From positions 263,834 to 327,833 of the forward strand of contig MNCI01014441.1 of NCBI GenBank assembly GCA_015680685.1: a stretch of 64,000 nt of DNA, given 5' to 3'. The position numbers were made by a program, and so were the translations under genes. Every line of letters begins with the position of its first letter. Position 1 is the stretch's first letter. The notes under the pieces are model-generated. The model did no database searches, was not told the origin of the DNA, and was given only the letters and a program-made list of their open reading frames with translations. Source of the stretch: Gnetum montanum. Its lineage: Eukaryota; Streptophyta; Gnetopsida; Gnetales; Gnetaceae. Positions 10,966 through 24,264 of the stretch are shown here, in pieces.

Positions 10966-11733
10966 TTGCAACTGTCCATTGCAAATCACATAATAATTTA
11001 TATAAAGTAAATCCAATGTTAGATATTTATGAGCTTATGATCATGACATGGATTAATACTTAGGATCATTTTAGTCATTCATTAGTCATGAAATCTTAAG
11101 GTACTATAATTTTTTTCAATAAAGAATAGTTTTGGTGTCCTTCTTCATCAGTAGATTTATCAATTATTGAGTCTATCTTTGTTCTACCCCTCCTATATGT
11201 ATATACTACTTCTTAATATCTACCCTGTATACTTCTCATCATCAACAACCCTCTATATCTACTATCCCATCTATACCTACCATGCTAAGTAACTAATAAC
11301 TTCTTAACAAACTATTAAATTTCCTTCCCCTATCAAACTAACAAATATCCTCATTCGCACTGGTAACAAACTAACCAATGTTCCCCCACTCTATCCTAAC
11401 AAACTAACAATCCTTCTATATTCATACCCCTTATAACTATCCTCAATAACCCTCTATATCTATTAACAAACAAATAAATCCCCCTCTATACTAAAAAACT
11501 AATGATCCCTCTATGTTCTAACAAACTAACAATACCTACTTCTTCTACCAAACATCCAACTCACCTCCAAAACTAACAACCTCCCTTTGTACTAATAAAT
11601 TAATAACACCTCCCATAGGACATCACACTTTTCCTAACAAACTAATTATAGAACCTTGAATGTATACCCCCTACAGCCTAATAACAAACTAACAATCCCT
11701 CACCACCTAATACCTAACAAATAATAATATCAC
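10966..11733. repeat. Degenerate tandem repeat, AACAAACTAACAA core
   Basis: From about 11280 to 11730 the sequence repeats AACAAACTAACAA followed by a variable CT-rich spacer (TCCCTCTATA-like), with a period of roughly 35-45 bases that drifts. It runs up to the start of the E LTR. The part before 11280 has no recognisable feature. Confidence 0.6.
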
Positions 11734-12480
11734 TGATGATTAGTGAAGTAGTCCCTACATCCAACCATATAATCACATGTGTTTAGGCATTACTTGATTA
11801 TCATCCACAAACTGGACTAGTGAAGCTTCTAGATAGCTAATTATGAGTGTAAACCATTGTCCTTCTAATTATACTTGTATTAGCCTTAGTTTGTATGGCT
11901 AAGAATAATTGATACATCTGATCATTCATGTTGTTTGGTTATAATTAAAATATAGAAATTTACTAATTTATCTAATGGATAAGATAGTAAAGTCTAATCT
12001 ATCCTAAGGCATTAACTATCTAAGCCCACTTATCATACATGTCATAAATGCATACATTTACTATAACATTATTAAATGTAATGCTACTAAGTGTACTAAG
12101 CTTTAACATTACTAGGTTACCAAGTGAACATATGTTACATTTAAAGTGGTCACACTGATTTTTTCATGTTTACTTGTATGATGGAAATTAAATCATTAAC
12201 CAAGTACAAGAGAAAGTAAACATTAAACTAAATGCATGAAAAATAAATTACAAGAAAAAAAGCCTTATGCTGAGTCAAAGTGTTGCAATTCAGTTAAATA
12301 GTCTTAATATTTATCATCATTCATGCAAGGTGTCTAAGTATAGAGCACTCAAATAAAGACTTTGGATAATCACTTCAAACCACGTTGTGGGCACTTGCTG
12401 AATAATACTAACTCCTATGAAATAAAACTAAAAAAAGTTTCCTACAATTAATGCATTAGATATCATAAATGTAATAGGTG
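11734..12480 (-). repeat. Element E 3' LTR (diverged)
   Basis: Starts TGATGATTAGTG and keeps the family order: AACCATATAATCAC near 11762, a GGCATTA/ACTA block near 12010, a TTACCAAGTGAACATATG block near 12117 matching the B LTR's ACCATGCAAATACATG, AAATGCATGAA near 12230, and CACTCAAATAAAGACTTTGG near 12347 matching B's polyadenylation region. The inner boundary is unclear; the end is set where the tandem array begins. Confidence 0.6.
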
Positions 12481-13800
12481 ATTCATTTACATATTCATTT
12501 ATGAATATTACATCAATGCTAATGCATCAACCTGTGGTTAACTAAAAGACTATTCATAATAACCCCACAACTAACTAATCATTCATCTTCAAGTTAGTAA
12601 AGTTAGGGCAATGTTTGTTTACAAAATGTGGAAGTAACCCTTGACTACCTAACTAATACTACTTAACTACACTCTAGTGTTGCATTACAAAATTTATTTG
12701 AGTGGCTAATAATTAAAATAATAATAAAACCTAACACATTTATCTTGACAATAATTTGTAGGTTTACAAAAAGGATTAAGGCATGCCTTAAGAGATGCTT
12801 GGTAGTGGTGGCTCCTCATGCCTTGGTATCTTTGTTAGCTGATTTGCTACCTATTACACTCTTTAAGAAAAATTCTTTGATGAGGACTTGCATCTTCCTT
12901 TCCTTCACCTTGGGGTCATTGATAGTCTAAGATAATTCATCTACAATTGACATGGTAGGCACTTTTCAAGAACAAGATATTATTAGGAACATCTCATGAG
13001 CATTGATATATTTATATATGATACTACATCAATACTAATGCATCAACATAGCCTTGCCTACATTGTAGTTATGTTGTAGCTAACCAAAAGACTATTCATA
13101 ATAACCCTAAAACTAACTAAACATTCATCCTCAGGTTAGTAATGTTGGAATAGAGTTTGTTTACAAAATGCAAAAGTAACCCTTGACTAACTAACTAATA
13201 CTACCTAACTACACTCCAGTGCTGCATTACAAAATTTATTCGATTGGCTAATAATTAACAAAATAATAAAACCTAACACATTTATCCTTACAATAATTTG
13301 TAGGTTTACAAAAAGGATCAAGCCATGCCTCAAGAGATGCATGATGGTGGGGGCTCCTCATGCATTGGTGGCTTTGCTAGCTAATCTACTATTACTACTA
13401 TTACACTCTTTAAGCAAAATGCTTTGATGAGGGCTTGCATCTTCTTCTTCTTTACTTTGTGATGATGGATAGTCCAAAAACATTCATCTACATTTGACAT
13501 GGTAGTTAATTTTCAAGGACAAGATATTGTTGGAAACATCTCATGAGCATTGATATATTCATTTATGACTGCTGCATCAATGCTAATGTATCAACATAGC
13601 CTTGCCTACATCATAGCTATGTCATGGTTACCTAAAAGACTATTCATAATAATCCTATGACTAACTAAACATTCATCCTCAAGTTAGTAAAGTTTGAATA
13701 GAGCTTGTTTACAAAATATGGAAGTAACCCTTGACTAACTAATTAATACTACTTAACTACACTCCAGTACCATCTTACAAAATTTATTCAAGTGGATACC
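12480..13800 (-). repeat. Tandem array of ~545-bp units, left half
   Basis: Anchor GTTTGTTTACAAAATG recurs near 12614, 13160 and 13707, giving a period of about 545-555 bases. Each unit, read on the minus strand, holds an NAHEMFPTI-like segment, then an MSxVDEFS, a TIHDPKVKxKKMQALI and a HEEPPPP segment, that is, the C-terminal end of the accessory ORF seen in element B, followed by its AT-rich 3' flank. The array stops at 13800 where element B was inserted. Confidence 0.75.
12745..12930 (-). pseudogene. Accessory-ORF C-terminal segment in array unit
   Basis: Read on the minus strand this unit gives the DDPKVKE/KKMQVLIKEF-like and HEEPPLPSI-like pieces repeated in every unit of the array. 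The plus-strand open frame at the same place is a shadow. Each unit carries its own stop codons, so no unit could make a protein. See the B accessory ORF for the full-length relative. Confidence 0.45.
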
Positions 13801-14740
13801 TGATGAGTGGTAAAGGGTGCCCCTATGCCCAACCATACAAATCACGAAGCGATCACACATGATCTAGTTGAATTCCGTAGACTCTATGTCTTTTAGCACA
13901 CTAGTGTTCTAGGAAGTGAACTCTACCCTAATTGTCATTTTTTGTCTTCTTAATTACACTTGTGATTCATAAAGGTATGGTTAATTGTAACCAAGGCATA
14001 TGATTTTTATTATTTTATGGTTTATGCTTCTAATGCTTAGAATAGAGAAATGAAGTAATTTAATAACTAATTTAATTTAACTAATTAACTAATCTCTAAC
14101 TAGTCCTAACATAAGCATCTAATCCCACTTTTTGTACACATCCTAAACCCACATATCCACTATTGGGATTACCAAGCACTACACTTTAGGTGAACCAAGC
14201 AATAACGTTGCTAGGATTACCATGCAAATACATGTTTACACTCAAAGTGGTTGTACATATGTGTTTAATCTATTTAGCTTAATTAATTAACTAGTCATTT
14301 GAAGTCTAATTTAGCTTAATTAATTACATAACTAATGAAAATAATAAATGCATAAATAAATTATTGATCTAATCCAAGTGCTACAAGGTTTGATCAAAGG
14401 CTCATCTTTATTGTCGTTCACACTATTGTGTTTAGGTACAACAATGCTCAAATAAAGATCTGTACACTTTTTGACTCCTACTATAGGCACTCAAAGAAAT
14501 ATTCTTATTTTCAAATGGAGAAAACTACAAGAGCTCTACTACTACTATGACTTGACTTTCTTATAAACATGGTTGTAAGCTTGTATTTATAGTTTTAATT
14601 GTTGGGCTACATCTATAGGACCCTGTAGACATAGCAAAAGCTACATTGATGAGGCAACACCATGTAAATGGGAACTTGTCAATGGGGCAACAAGGCCACG
14701 TCAACAAGGGTCCATCAATGCGACACTTTGACACTCATCA
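13801..14740 (-). repeat. Element B 3' LTR
   Basis: Begins TGATGAGTGG at 13801 and ends ACTCATCA at 14740, perfect 8-bp inverted termini. It aligns throughout with 43982-44903, e.g. TGCCCCTATGCCCAACCATA and CAAATAAAGATCTGTACAC in both copies. On the minus strand it has a TATAAATAC motif (plus 14592-14584 region, GTATTTATAG) upstream of the likely transcription start. Confidence 0.9.
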
Positions 14741-14753
14741 TACCACCACAACT
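14741..14753 (-). other. Element B polypurine tract
   Basis: On the minus strand AGTTGTGGTGGTA abuts the 3' LTR start. Elements A (GTCATGGGGGTA) and C (GTCATGAGGGTA) have the equivalent purine-rich tract at the same place. This is where plus-strand DNA synthesis would be primed. Confidence 0.7.
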
Positions 14754-14949
14754 GAATGAAAACTCACCCCCAAGTTCATTTAAAAAATTAGGAAGGTATG
14801 GGATTATTGACTAACTCTTAACACAACAAACTAACTAAGTTGATAAAATTGAGTGCCCAAGTGTACAAATCAACACATTACAAAAATTGTGGTGTTCATG
14901 ACATAAAATTAAACACCATGACATGATAACTCAAAATTGAATAACACAC

Positions 14950-17854
14950 CCTTTCATGGCATGAAAATAGTTGAGAAGATCAAACAGTCCCAAGTAGTGA
15001 AGGCTCCTAAGTTTCTGAAGGACCTTCATCAACTTCGAGCATGTGCAGTGGCTGAGGCAACTGTGGTTGTTCTACTATGGCTACAACCTCTAGTGGGAGG
15101 TAAAAGGCATCCAATAATGCCTTCATCTTCTCCTAGTTACTTAAAGGATCATTCACAGTCCACTTGACATCGCCAATGTGGCCTGGAATGGGGATATTCC
15201 ATAGATAGGGCATTACTGGGAATAACTCCTTAGCATTGACAAAGTAGGTAATGAACTATTTGTGTTCGACATCAAATGCCCTTACTACATGTTGTAGCTC
15301 CAAGTATTCATTCATCCTTCTATCCAAGATCTTGATAGTAGATCTTTTATCAATGTATTTTCCCTTCAAAACTTTGAGTTTAGAATTTACCACCACAAGC
15401 TTTTGCTTGATGTCTTTGTAATGCTTGAACTCAGCCTCATACAAAAAGTATGAGTTGGCCACCTACTTCTCTAGTTCTAACTATGATTTTTTGACAATTA
15501 ACATAGCTAGATTTGCATATCGGAGATTGCAAAGCTCCATGTATTATATCAACTCCTCAATTTGTAACTCCTTCATGTGGATTTCTACTTTACTATAGGC
15601 ATCTATCCCATCAAAAATAGGCTACCATAATTTTCTTCCTTATTGAAGTTGTTAGAAGGTTTCATTTACTTTTGTTGTCGTCAACTAAATGTGCTTTTCA
15701 TTCACTTCTTTCTATAGACCAACTTGAACTATGTAATGATCTTTGACTTTCATAAATTTGAGAGCCTCTAATTTCTAGGCAACTACCTTGATTACAGTCT
15801 TCTAGCAAAGGGCATGGACCTCCTCCATGGAGAGGTTTCCATTTTTAGCTGCTAATCTCCTTAGCTCTATGTTTGCTCTAGCCAGTTGCTCTTGCTATTG
15901 ATAGATGTAGTTGGTCAACTATTGTTTATGCTCATCAACATTTCATAAGCAATGGTTCTCTATAGTCAATTGCACATTATCCTAATGAATCTAATCCAAG
16001 GCCTTGTAAATTTTGTGCTATGTGACCTCTACTAAGGATCGATAGAACACCACCATCTTCATCACATCCTAAACCCCTTTCAATTTAGTGTAAAGCTATT
16101 CAAGAGCTTCATCTCTTGTCAATGTTAGGTTGAGAAATGCAAGGTTGGTAATTTGGGCTCTTAATTTGACAACTTCAATAGCCAAGTATTCATTCAACTT
16201 CTTGGCTATTTCAAGTTTTTCCTCCAATAAAATGTTTTTACTCCTTGCCTCTAGTAGCTTCGACTAGGTTGCAATAATATTTTCTGAAATATCAAAGAAA
16301 TCTGGAAGTAGTTGCCCAATTCCCACCAATCAGTCTAGCAATTCTTCATGCTATGCTACATTTATTCTTCCACTTTTGATTCCTATGGACATGTGCACAT
16401 CCTTGAGTGCAATGACATCTAGTATAGACACTACAGGTGCATTGAGGATTTCAGCTATTCTATCAACAACCACCTCTGCTATTGTCTCTTTCCTTTGGTG
16501 TTGCATCACCAATACTGTTGCCTCCTTGCCTTCCTCCAAGTGCACCAAGAAGGCTGTGGCATTCCCAAAAATTTCTAGGAGTTACTATTATTCTACGAGA
16601 GATATCATAACTTCTCTAGCACTAGGATCTAACCTCATGGACAACTACATTCTTTGAGTTAAGAAAATGGATCTACCTCCATCCATCAAGTTAATTTTTT
16701 AGGCCAGCTCATTTAGGTGACTCAATGCTAGTTGGTACACAGATGGATCCTTGCCACTTGTGCCTACTTGTTGCTCTTATTTTCTTAAGAGCCATTCTCA
16801 GTATTCATGCAACCATTGGGATATTGCAATGATGTCTAGCATAATTTTTTGAGTGGTAGGTGGAGGTGGTGGTTGCTGCTCCTCTTCTTGAATGGTCATT
16901 ATAGGTGTCTTTTCTTTCATCATATCTACCCAACAAGCGGTCGAAGCATGCCTGACAACATCATTTTTATAATGGAATTTTCCTCCCCTCCGAGAGAGTT
17001 TTCTGATAAGGCATGGAAAAGGGAGTGCCTTCATTCCACATTCACTCTTTTTAAATTGCTTTTTCATCTCCAACTAGATTAGATATGGAAGGTTGATAGG
17101 GAATCTCCCACTTAGAGTTATGCATGCACAGGAAAAAAAGATGGTGATTTTGCTTGTCCTTACCATCGGATTGAGGTGGAAGATCATACTTTTATAGTGG
17201 ATCCTTTTTGCTAGTGTGAGCATGCCAAAATCCTTGTAGTCGACACCATAGCACCATAGCACCATAGCACCCATTCTTTCTTAATGCTAGGGTTTGCCTA
17301 CATTGGAACCTTAAGGAGACTCACCCATATTTCTAGCAACTCAAGCACTTTAGCAATGGATTGCACTAAGTAGGACACTGAGATGTCCTTAATTCTGACC
17401 CTTAAACTGACCTACCTATTGTTCCAAAATAAGAATGTCCCTCCCATGTATCACTCCCTAGTGGAAGTGATAATTGGCCTCATGGAAGAGGCCTTCAGTT
17501 GATCCTGTACTTCTTTAGGTGCTTGCTCTAAGAAAGGGCCAAATTTTAACTCCTAGAGAATTATTTTTTTTTGACCTTCCTTAATCTAATTTGATTTAGA
17601 AAAGCTTCTATCAAGGTCATCTCAAGGTTTGCTTGTTGGGCTAGTGCATCATCTTGGTGGGAATGTTCTATTGTTGCCGTTGATTCTGGAATCTGACGAA
17701 TAGATTCCACATCAACCTCTTCCTTAAGAGGACCTGTGGCATGGGTTGCAAGTGGTTCTTCTTGGACCTATTCTTGGTCCCTTCCTATTCTAGGCCATTT
17801 CTCCCTTAGTTGATATGGTCCTCCTTCCTATGTGTGCTTCCCTTTCAATGCCAT
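14950..17854 (-). pseudogene. Element B accessory ORF (coiled-coil/transposon-associated protein)
   Basis: The frame opens with an ATG at 17854 directly after an acceptor-like ATCACAG and encodes MALKGKHT, an acidic linker, a FGMLTLAKRIHYKSMIFHLN segment, INLPYLI...EMKKQFKKSECGMKALPFPCLIRKL, a proline run, then several hundred residues of heptad-like charged helices (e.g. VVNSKLKVLKGKYIDKRSTI), and a tail with NAKELFPVMPYLW. It covers about 960 codons with many TAG/TAA stops and at least one frameshift near 17.4 kb. The LPFPCLI region resembles the putative plant transposon protein domain of other plant retroelements; I infer this from memory of the motif. It is in the same sense as B's pol and lies where Athila elements carry an env-like ORF, but I see no convincing membrane protein. 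Confidence 0.65.
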
Positions 17855-19800
17855 CTGTGATCATAACACATTCATGGATTAGTAGATATAATCTGTAACT
17901 TTGAATATTTTTGAGTACCTTATCTCATCAGTTAGTTACATTTGTCTAAGGTTGGACCATGGTAGATTGATATTTTATTATTATTTTATTAATTAATTTC
18001 ACTATAAGTGTTACTGCAACTTATTGAAAGAGTTTAACTCTATAATTTGGTGTTTAAATGTTGATTTTTGAGTTAAACCTTTGTGGGAGTTAGAAAAAAT
18101 GGTAAAAACATTTTCATTAAAAATGGAACATTTGTGGCCCCCACAACTAAGAGCTTACCTCTAGTAGCTGCAAGGTCAAAGAACGAAGGCTCTAAGCTCT
18201 AAAAATTTGAAAAAGTCCCTTAGTGTTTGTGAGAAAATGTAAAAATTTCAAAGTGGGGTCACATATATATATACTATTGTTCCACTACGTTGATAGGGCC
18301 ACTTATACGGGACCTCGTATATGCATCTACACCATCGACAGGGTTCCATATATGGAGCCCATAGGAAAAATTTTCAAATTTGAATATCGTAAAAAAATAT
18401 AATGAATTTGGGGTCCATGAAGTCCTAGAAAAGCCAAGAATATAATGAAATCATTGAAGAGGTTATTTAAAAGCTCAAAAATTCAAATGTTTGATGGATA
18501 ATATATTTATTGAACAAAATATGTAAAGGAGCACATGATTTGATATAGAATATGGATGTACAAAATATTCTGATTGCAAGAATGCCTAAGGATAAGGTAC
18601 TTAATGAACCCAACCAAGAGAGATGCAAGTGGGTCCTTCCCATAGTAGGCACATTCCTTGTTTACCTTTACATAGCCTTAACCTAAGGAGTCCATGAGCA
18701 CCATAAGAGATTAATGGTTGATGGAAGTTAAGGACCAAAACCCAGAAGATTCTACCAAAGAATTCAAGTACATCATACCAAGACATCGAATCAAGAACAT
18801 GGACACTGATAGTGAGATGAGTTATGAATACAATATATGGATGATGGAGAAGGTATAATGAAATTTGGAATTGAGGTCATAAGAAGTCCCTTATGAATTT
18901 TGTGTTTAAATGACCTGAGAAGATCCACTCTTAGTCCAGACCAAAACCAACCTCTTTTAGTGACTTTTCATCACCACTCAAATATTGATCCATCCCCTCA
19001 AGACATAAGAGTGCTTCCACAAAACAACCACTATTCCATAAAGAAAAGAAAAGAGAAGTAGGAAGTAAGAGAGAACCTTAGTTAGATGGCACCTTCAGGC
19101 ATGGGTAACATGTCTTTCTAGTCTCATAACCAATGCTTATAGTCCATTTATTTGTCTGAGTGTGCTTTAAATTCCCATCATATTCTTTTATGGGAACCAC
19201 ACCATGTAACGACTTTATTTCACTTTTTGTTATTGGTCAACATGGAATGGTAAGAAGTCTATGAAAACACTCAAGCACCCAAGTAGAAGAGTACAAAAAG
19301 TATTAAGTTCCTTTGAAGTCACACCCTATGCAAATCTTTGAATCCTTCCCAATTCCAGAAACTACCAAGGTCATAAATTTATTAAAAGTTTATTTAATGA
19401 AAGGAACCTTAAATTTTCAAAATAAGAAAAACCATAGAGTTTATGAATGGGTGGATGTCGTGGACTCACGACCTATTCCATGAAAAAGAAACCATGACTT
19501 AGCCATTGATACAAAAATTCAAAAATAGAAACTAGACATTAGCAAACAAAACATAAAGCACAAACCACCATTAGTAATAGCTATAGCACCATTGTGTCCT
19601 ACTGGCATAAAGCATGTTTATTAGTAAAAATTTGAAAATCACACTCAAAAAAAGTAAATTCTATGTGTAAAATATTCAAAAAATATTTAAATGTACTAAT
19701 GATGGTGTAAAATAAGAAAAGGTTTGAGAATCAAAAAGATGTAAAATAAACAACTATAAAGAAAAAAATGTGTAAAACAAAAAATAGAAAAATTGAGGAG
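17855..19800 (-). other. Element B 3' tract between pol and accessory ORF
   Basis: No gene is supported. 18.4-19.8 kb aligns with 53.2-54.7 kb of element C and, in reverse, with 5.75-7.0 kb of element A, for example TCAGGCATGGGTAACATGTC near 19095 and 53920. A TATATATATAC run lies near 18260. If the acceptor at 17855 is real, this tract is the intron of a spliced message for the accessory ORF. Confidence 0.65.
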
Positions 19801-21130
19801 CTACATAGAAGATTAGCACAAATGGCCATCCTCCATGATTGTGTTGAAAGGTGGAGATCCAAAAAATTGAGTGTGGTTGTCCAACTGTTGAGGTATTTGT
19901 TGCACTGGCTTGCTTTGGCTCATGGAAAGGCTTTATTTGCTAGATATTGACGAACTAATTTTTATTTGGGCTCTCAGGTTTGTATATGATCATGATCCTA
20001 GAAAGAAAGGTCTCATCAATTGTATAAGGCCCTTCCCACAATGTTTGGAATTTAGTTTTCTGAGGTACATAAATGGGATTCCAATAAAGAACCTTATGTC
20101 CTGGTTGAAATTTCACTTTCTATATTCTAAGATCATGTCGTTGCTTGTTGAATGTATTGTGTACTTCATTCAAAGATAGGGCCACTAATCAATTTTTTTC
20201 TAGCATGTTGAGGTTGATCAATCTTTATTTTTTTTTCTAGACTTAGGTCAATATTTAGATCACAAGCTATCAAGAGTGTACAGAGAGTAGATTAAATCAA
20301 GAGCATTAGAAGTTTCCCGTAAACTAACTCATACGGAGATTAGCCATTAAGGAGTTTCTATGTTGAGTGGTACATCCAAATGGCATCATTGAGTTTTGTG
20401 CTCCAATCTCTTCTATATTTGTTAATAGATTATGTTAGGATCTTTGTAATCCCCCTATTCATCATCTCTTTTTAACCATTGGATTAGGGGTGATAAGGTG
20501 TTGTTAATTTATGTTCAACCCCCAAGTGTTGCATGAGTTTTTGAAAAGTGGCATCTATAAAATGGGTTCCATTATTAAAAATTAATGCATGTGGAATTCC
20601 AAACCTATTTACAACATTTTTTTGTATAAATCAAGTAACAATGGATAATGTATAGTCAATGACAACTGCTACTTCTACCCACTTGGTACAATAGTCAACG
20701 ACAATGATTATGTATGCCTTTCCATTGAACATGGGTGCCATGGAATCCATGAAGTCAATGCCTCATATGTTAAAGGGCTCAAGTGGTTAAATCCACAATT
20801 GAGAACCCTCCATTCATGTGGTCATCCCACCATCTCATTGACAATGCTCACATGATTGGATAAATTAGTGGACATCCCTAAAGATTATGGGCCAATAATA
20901 TCCTACCATTAGGAATTTTATGGTTGTGCATCTCCCAACATAGTGGCCTCCATAAGGGCCTTCATAAGCTCCTAGAGAATGCACCATTGATCTACATCAG
21001 GTACATACCAATAGACTAGGCCATCAACACACACCTTATAAAGGTGTCCATTGATTTCCATGAAGTGCTTAGCCTAATGAAGAAACTATTGTTTCTTCCT
21101 ATGGTCTAGATCTTGTGGCATCTCCTAAGT
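19800..21130 (-). pseudogene. Element B integrase
   Basis: Minus-strand reading gives EGPYGGHYVGRCTT and GYYWP (zinc-binding region), CEHCQ, then GIDFMDSMAPMFNGKAYIII (first Asp kept), VDYCTKWVEVAVV, and GIPHALIFNNGTHF, where the second catalytic Asp is Asn. The third block reads TPYHP, a stop, SNG, a stop, KEMMNRGITKIL, so the catalytic Glu is probably still there but the Gln and the QAN residues have become stops. The tail has FQPGHKVLYWNP and LWEGPYTIDETF, the GPY/F module, and ends with KPFHEPKQASATN shared with C. Multiple stops make it dead. Confidence 0.8.
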
Positions 21131-22480
21131 AAGAAGATAAGTGAGGATTCCATTATACCATTTTGATTTTGTAGGCATCTATTTATTTATTACAATGACA
21201 AAGAGAAGTTTATCAGGAAATAAATCAGATAATGGACTTTCCTCCTCTTTGTTATCCCATCATAATTGAGACAAGTAATCAATGACCACATTCTCAGTCC
21301 CCTTTCGATTTACCATTGTAAGATCATAAGCCACTATATGATACAGGGACTCATCGTTGGCTTATTCATTAGGAAGTGGATGGCACTATGATCTATGTAC
21401 ACAAACACTTTATAGCCAAGCACATAGTGCCTGAACTCTTCGAGAGCATACACCACTACCATTAGTCCTTTTTCAGTTGTGGTGTAATTCAACTATGCAT
21501 ACACAATGCTTTGACTTGCATAATGGATGTAATATGGATGTTTCTTATCATCCAACTATGTAAGTATGGCTTCCCAAGCATAGTTAAATTCATCTGTCAT
21601 TATATGAAATGGTCTGGACCAGTCTGGTGCCCATAGAACTAAAGTTTCTATGAGTTTTTTCTTTAGCTATTGGAATGCATGTTCGCACTTCTTAGTCCAG
21701 ATGAATGAAGCATCTTTCTTTATAAGCTCAACCAATGGTTTCATGATCTTAGAGAAATTCTCTATGAATCATTGGTAGTAACTAGTATGTCCAAAGAATG
21801 ACTGAACATCTTTGATAGTTTCTGGTTGCTAGGTGATTCCTTGGATGAACCTTACCTTCTCAGGGTCTACCTCGATCCCTTCCTATGAAATTTGGTGCCC
21901 CAATATAATGTCCTCCTAGAAAATTAAATGGATTTTCTAGCAATTGAGCCTAAGGTTTGTTTCAACATATCTTTTTAGTACTTACTCAAGGTGATCCAAG
22001 GCTTGCTCAAATGTAGCCCCATAGGTAGAGAAATCATCCATAAAGACTTCTACCCTACTACCAATTTTTTGTTGAAAAATACTAAGGACTAAGTGTTGAA
22101 AAGTGATAGAACCATTACATAGACCAAAAGGCATCTTTCAATATGCAAAGGTCCCCCAAGAACTTGTGAATGTTGTTTTGGCCTGATCTTTAGGTGCAAT
22201 CTGGATTTGGTTATAGCCACTATAACCATCTAAAAAACTATAATAGTAATGCTTATAAATGATGTTCAACACCTTATCAATGAATGATAATATGAAATTA
22301 TCTTTGAATGTTGCCATGTTTAATAGCCTAAATTCAATACAAACTTGTCATTTTTCACCTCTCTTTGGCACTATGATAAGTGAACTAACCCACTCGCTAT
22401 CCACAATGAGGTAGATGAACATTGCCTTGAGGAGTTTCTCAATCTCCTTTTTGATAATCTATTTCAATTTTGGATTCAAT
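21130..22480 (-). pseudogene. Element B reverse transcriptase and RNase H
   Basis: Minus-strand blocks, in order: FLDGYSGYNQIQIAPKDQAK, TTFTSSWGTFAY, KMPFGLCN, VEVFMDDFSTYGATFEQALD (catalytic box at about 22040), EGIEVDPEKVRFIQGIT, FFGHTSYY, ENFSKIMKPLVELIKKDASF, then RNase H with MTDEFNYAWEAIL, LNYTTTEKGLMVVVYALEEF and VFVYIDHSAIHFLMNKP. The VFMDDFS box is intact, and the RNase H first Asp is present. It is broken by stops in nearly every block. The sequence is close to A and C. Confidence 0.82.
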
Positions 22481-23577
22481 CGTCATTTTGGTTGCCTCCT
22501 TGGCTTCATGGATGGATTAGTGTAAATGCAATGTGGCATATCTGTGGACCAATTCTAGTGAGCTTTGGATATGACCAAGTAAAGGCTATTGGCCATTTGT
22601 TGACCACTTTCAACAATTTCGCTTTTTGTTTAGGAGCAAGTTTGACATTGAGTATGACTAGCTTGCCATTTTTTAAGAATGCATATTCTAGGCTGGTAAG
22701 TAAAGTTTCTAGCTCTAAGGGCTCCTATTTAAAATTCTCAAGGATCTCCAACTTTTCCCAATTAGTATCAACATTTTCATCATCAAAGAGTTAATGATGA
22801 ACTTACTCTTGTTCATCCATGCCTGCGACATAGATGCATGTCAGGCTCTTAGCAGGTTCCATGCACATTGTGTTGTTGTCAAAATCAGGAGTTAGCCACA
22901 TGGTGCCCTCTTATTTTGTCACTACTATGTACAAACACCTTTGAATATCTACTTCTTGTGCACACTAGTTGCATGCAAAAATGGATGCTCATTTCACTAC
23001 CTATAGTTTTTGCACATAATTACACCCTATATCATTGTACACAATGCATGGAACTCATCTCTTCTCAATCTTTCCAAATGCATTTTCCTTTAATATCTTC
23101 AAGGAAAGATCTCTGATGCCCATTCTTGCATCAATAGTGTTTAACCATGCCCTTTCCATAATGATTGAAAAGTTCCCCTTACAGTTCTCAACCTTGATTA
23201 CTAGGAAGTTGATAGGATAAGACCACCCAGAGACAATGATCATAATGTCTTTGACCAATCCCAATGGAACAGTGATGGATAGGTTTTCCAATTCCAATTT
23301 GATATTACTCTTCTTGAGAGGTAGCAAGTTCCAAGTAGTATACCTCTCATGAGAAATTAAGTTCACACCAAAACCTAAATCAAGAAGAGCCTTACACATT
23401 TCATTTCTAACAATCTGTAGATAAATAAGAGGGCTTCTAGGATTAGCTAATTTCCTATGAACGATGCTAGCCCAAATCTAATTAGATATGGCATGAATGA
23501 GCATAACAGTATGGATTTTGAGTGACATTTGGTTTGAAGGAGACTTGATGAAATAATTTGCAGAGGATGAAGTAGGA
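22480..23577 (-). pseudogene. Element B protease and pro-RT linker
   Basis: The open part 23399-23055 encodes MCKALLDLGFGVNLISHERY, then ITVPLGLVKDIMIIVSGWSY, and NFSIIMERAWLNTIDARMGI. DLGFG stands where the family has DLGAS, so the catalytic Asp is kept but the next residues differ; IIMERAWL replaces ILGRPWL. The linker to RT follows down to about 22480 with stops. The upstream end is cut by element T at 23583; the rest of B continues at 41511. Confidence 0.8.
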
Positions 23578-23582
23578 GTAGG
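23578..23582. other. Target-site duplication of element T (left)
   Basis: GTAGG directly precedes the T LTR and the same five bases follow the right LTR at 41506-41510. A perfect 5-bp duplication is what Ty3/gypsy integrase makes, and it confirms the element's limits. Confidence 0.9.
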
Positions 23583-24167
23583 TGTATTGTCCGAAATCGT
23601 CGGTCCCCGGCTAGAAGAAAACAGAGATTGGGAGATATCCGGACAAGCACAGATGATCCTACCTTCGCCTGAGGGCGGGCTGGAATGAACAAAGGTAGAG
23701 TACCTTGAGTGGTCCACACGTGGATCAAACAAGGATTTCCCCGAACGTACACCAAAGTGTTATACACTGGGTTATATGTAAATAGCGTAATAGACATAAA
23801 TGAGAGCATAAATAGCGTAAATGGTGTGAACGGAGCATAAACGTAAATAAGCGTAAACAGAATACATGCAAAAATTAATGCAAACTATAAACGATTTTGG
23901 AAAGAAAATGTAACAATGGCATTACAGAATGAAAGTACAATGCACCAGTCTAACGTAGTTGTGACTAGGACACAAGGCAGATGAAAAGCCCCGGTGGATG
24001 TAAGGATGACTGTGGGCTGGTTTACAGGCACAGCGTAGAGGCTGTATGCTCAGCATACAGAGTTTTCTAGCGTAAAAGGTTTCTTCTCTGGTTCTCAGTG
24101 TCTCTGCTTTCTAGTGTGCTCTGAATGTTTTTGCCAACCGACCCTGGATCTAGTGAAAAATTGGGGT

Positions 24168-24176
24168 TTTTATATA
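24168..24176 (-). promoter_or_regulatory. TATA box of T LTR
   Basis: Minus-strand TATATAAAA, followed by ACCCC and a leader; the 5' LTR copy at 40909-40916 reads GTATAAAA. It lies about 650 bases from the LTR's 5' edge, as expected for U3. Confidence 0.65.
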
Positions 24177-24264
24177 GGTTTTGACAGCAGACTTGGGTTG
24201 GGCGACACGTGGCGCATTGACCGGGTGCAAAAGTGTAAAATTTACAAGTGTACAATATATTACA

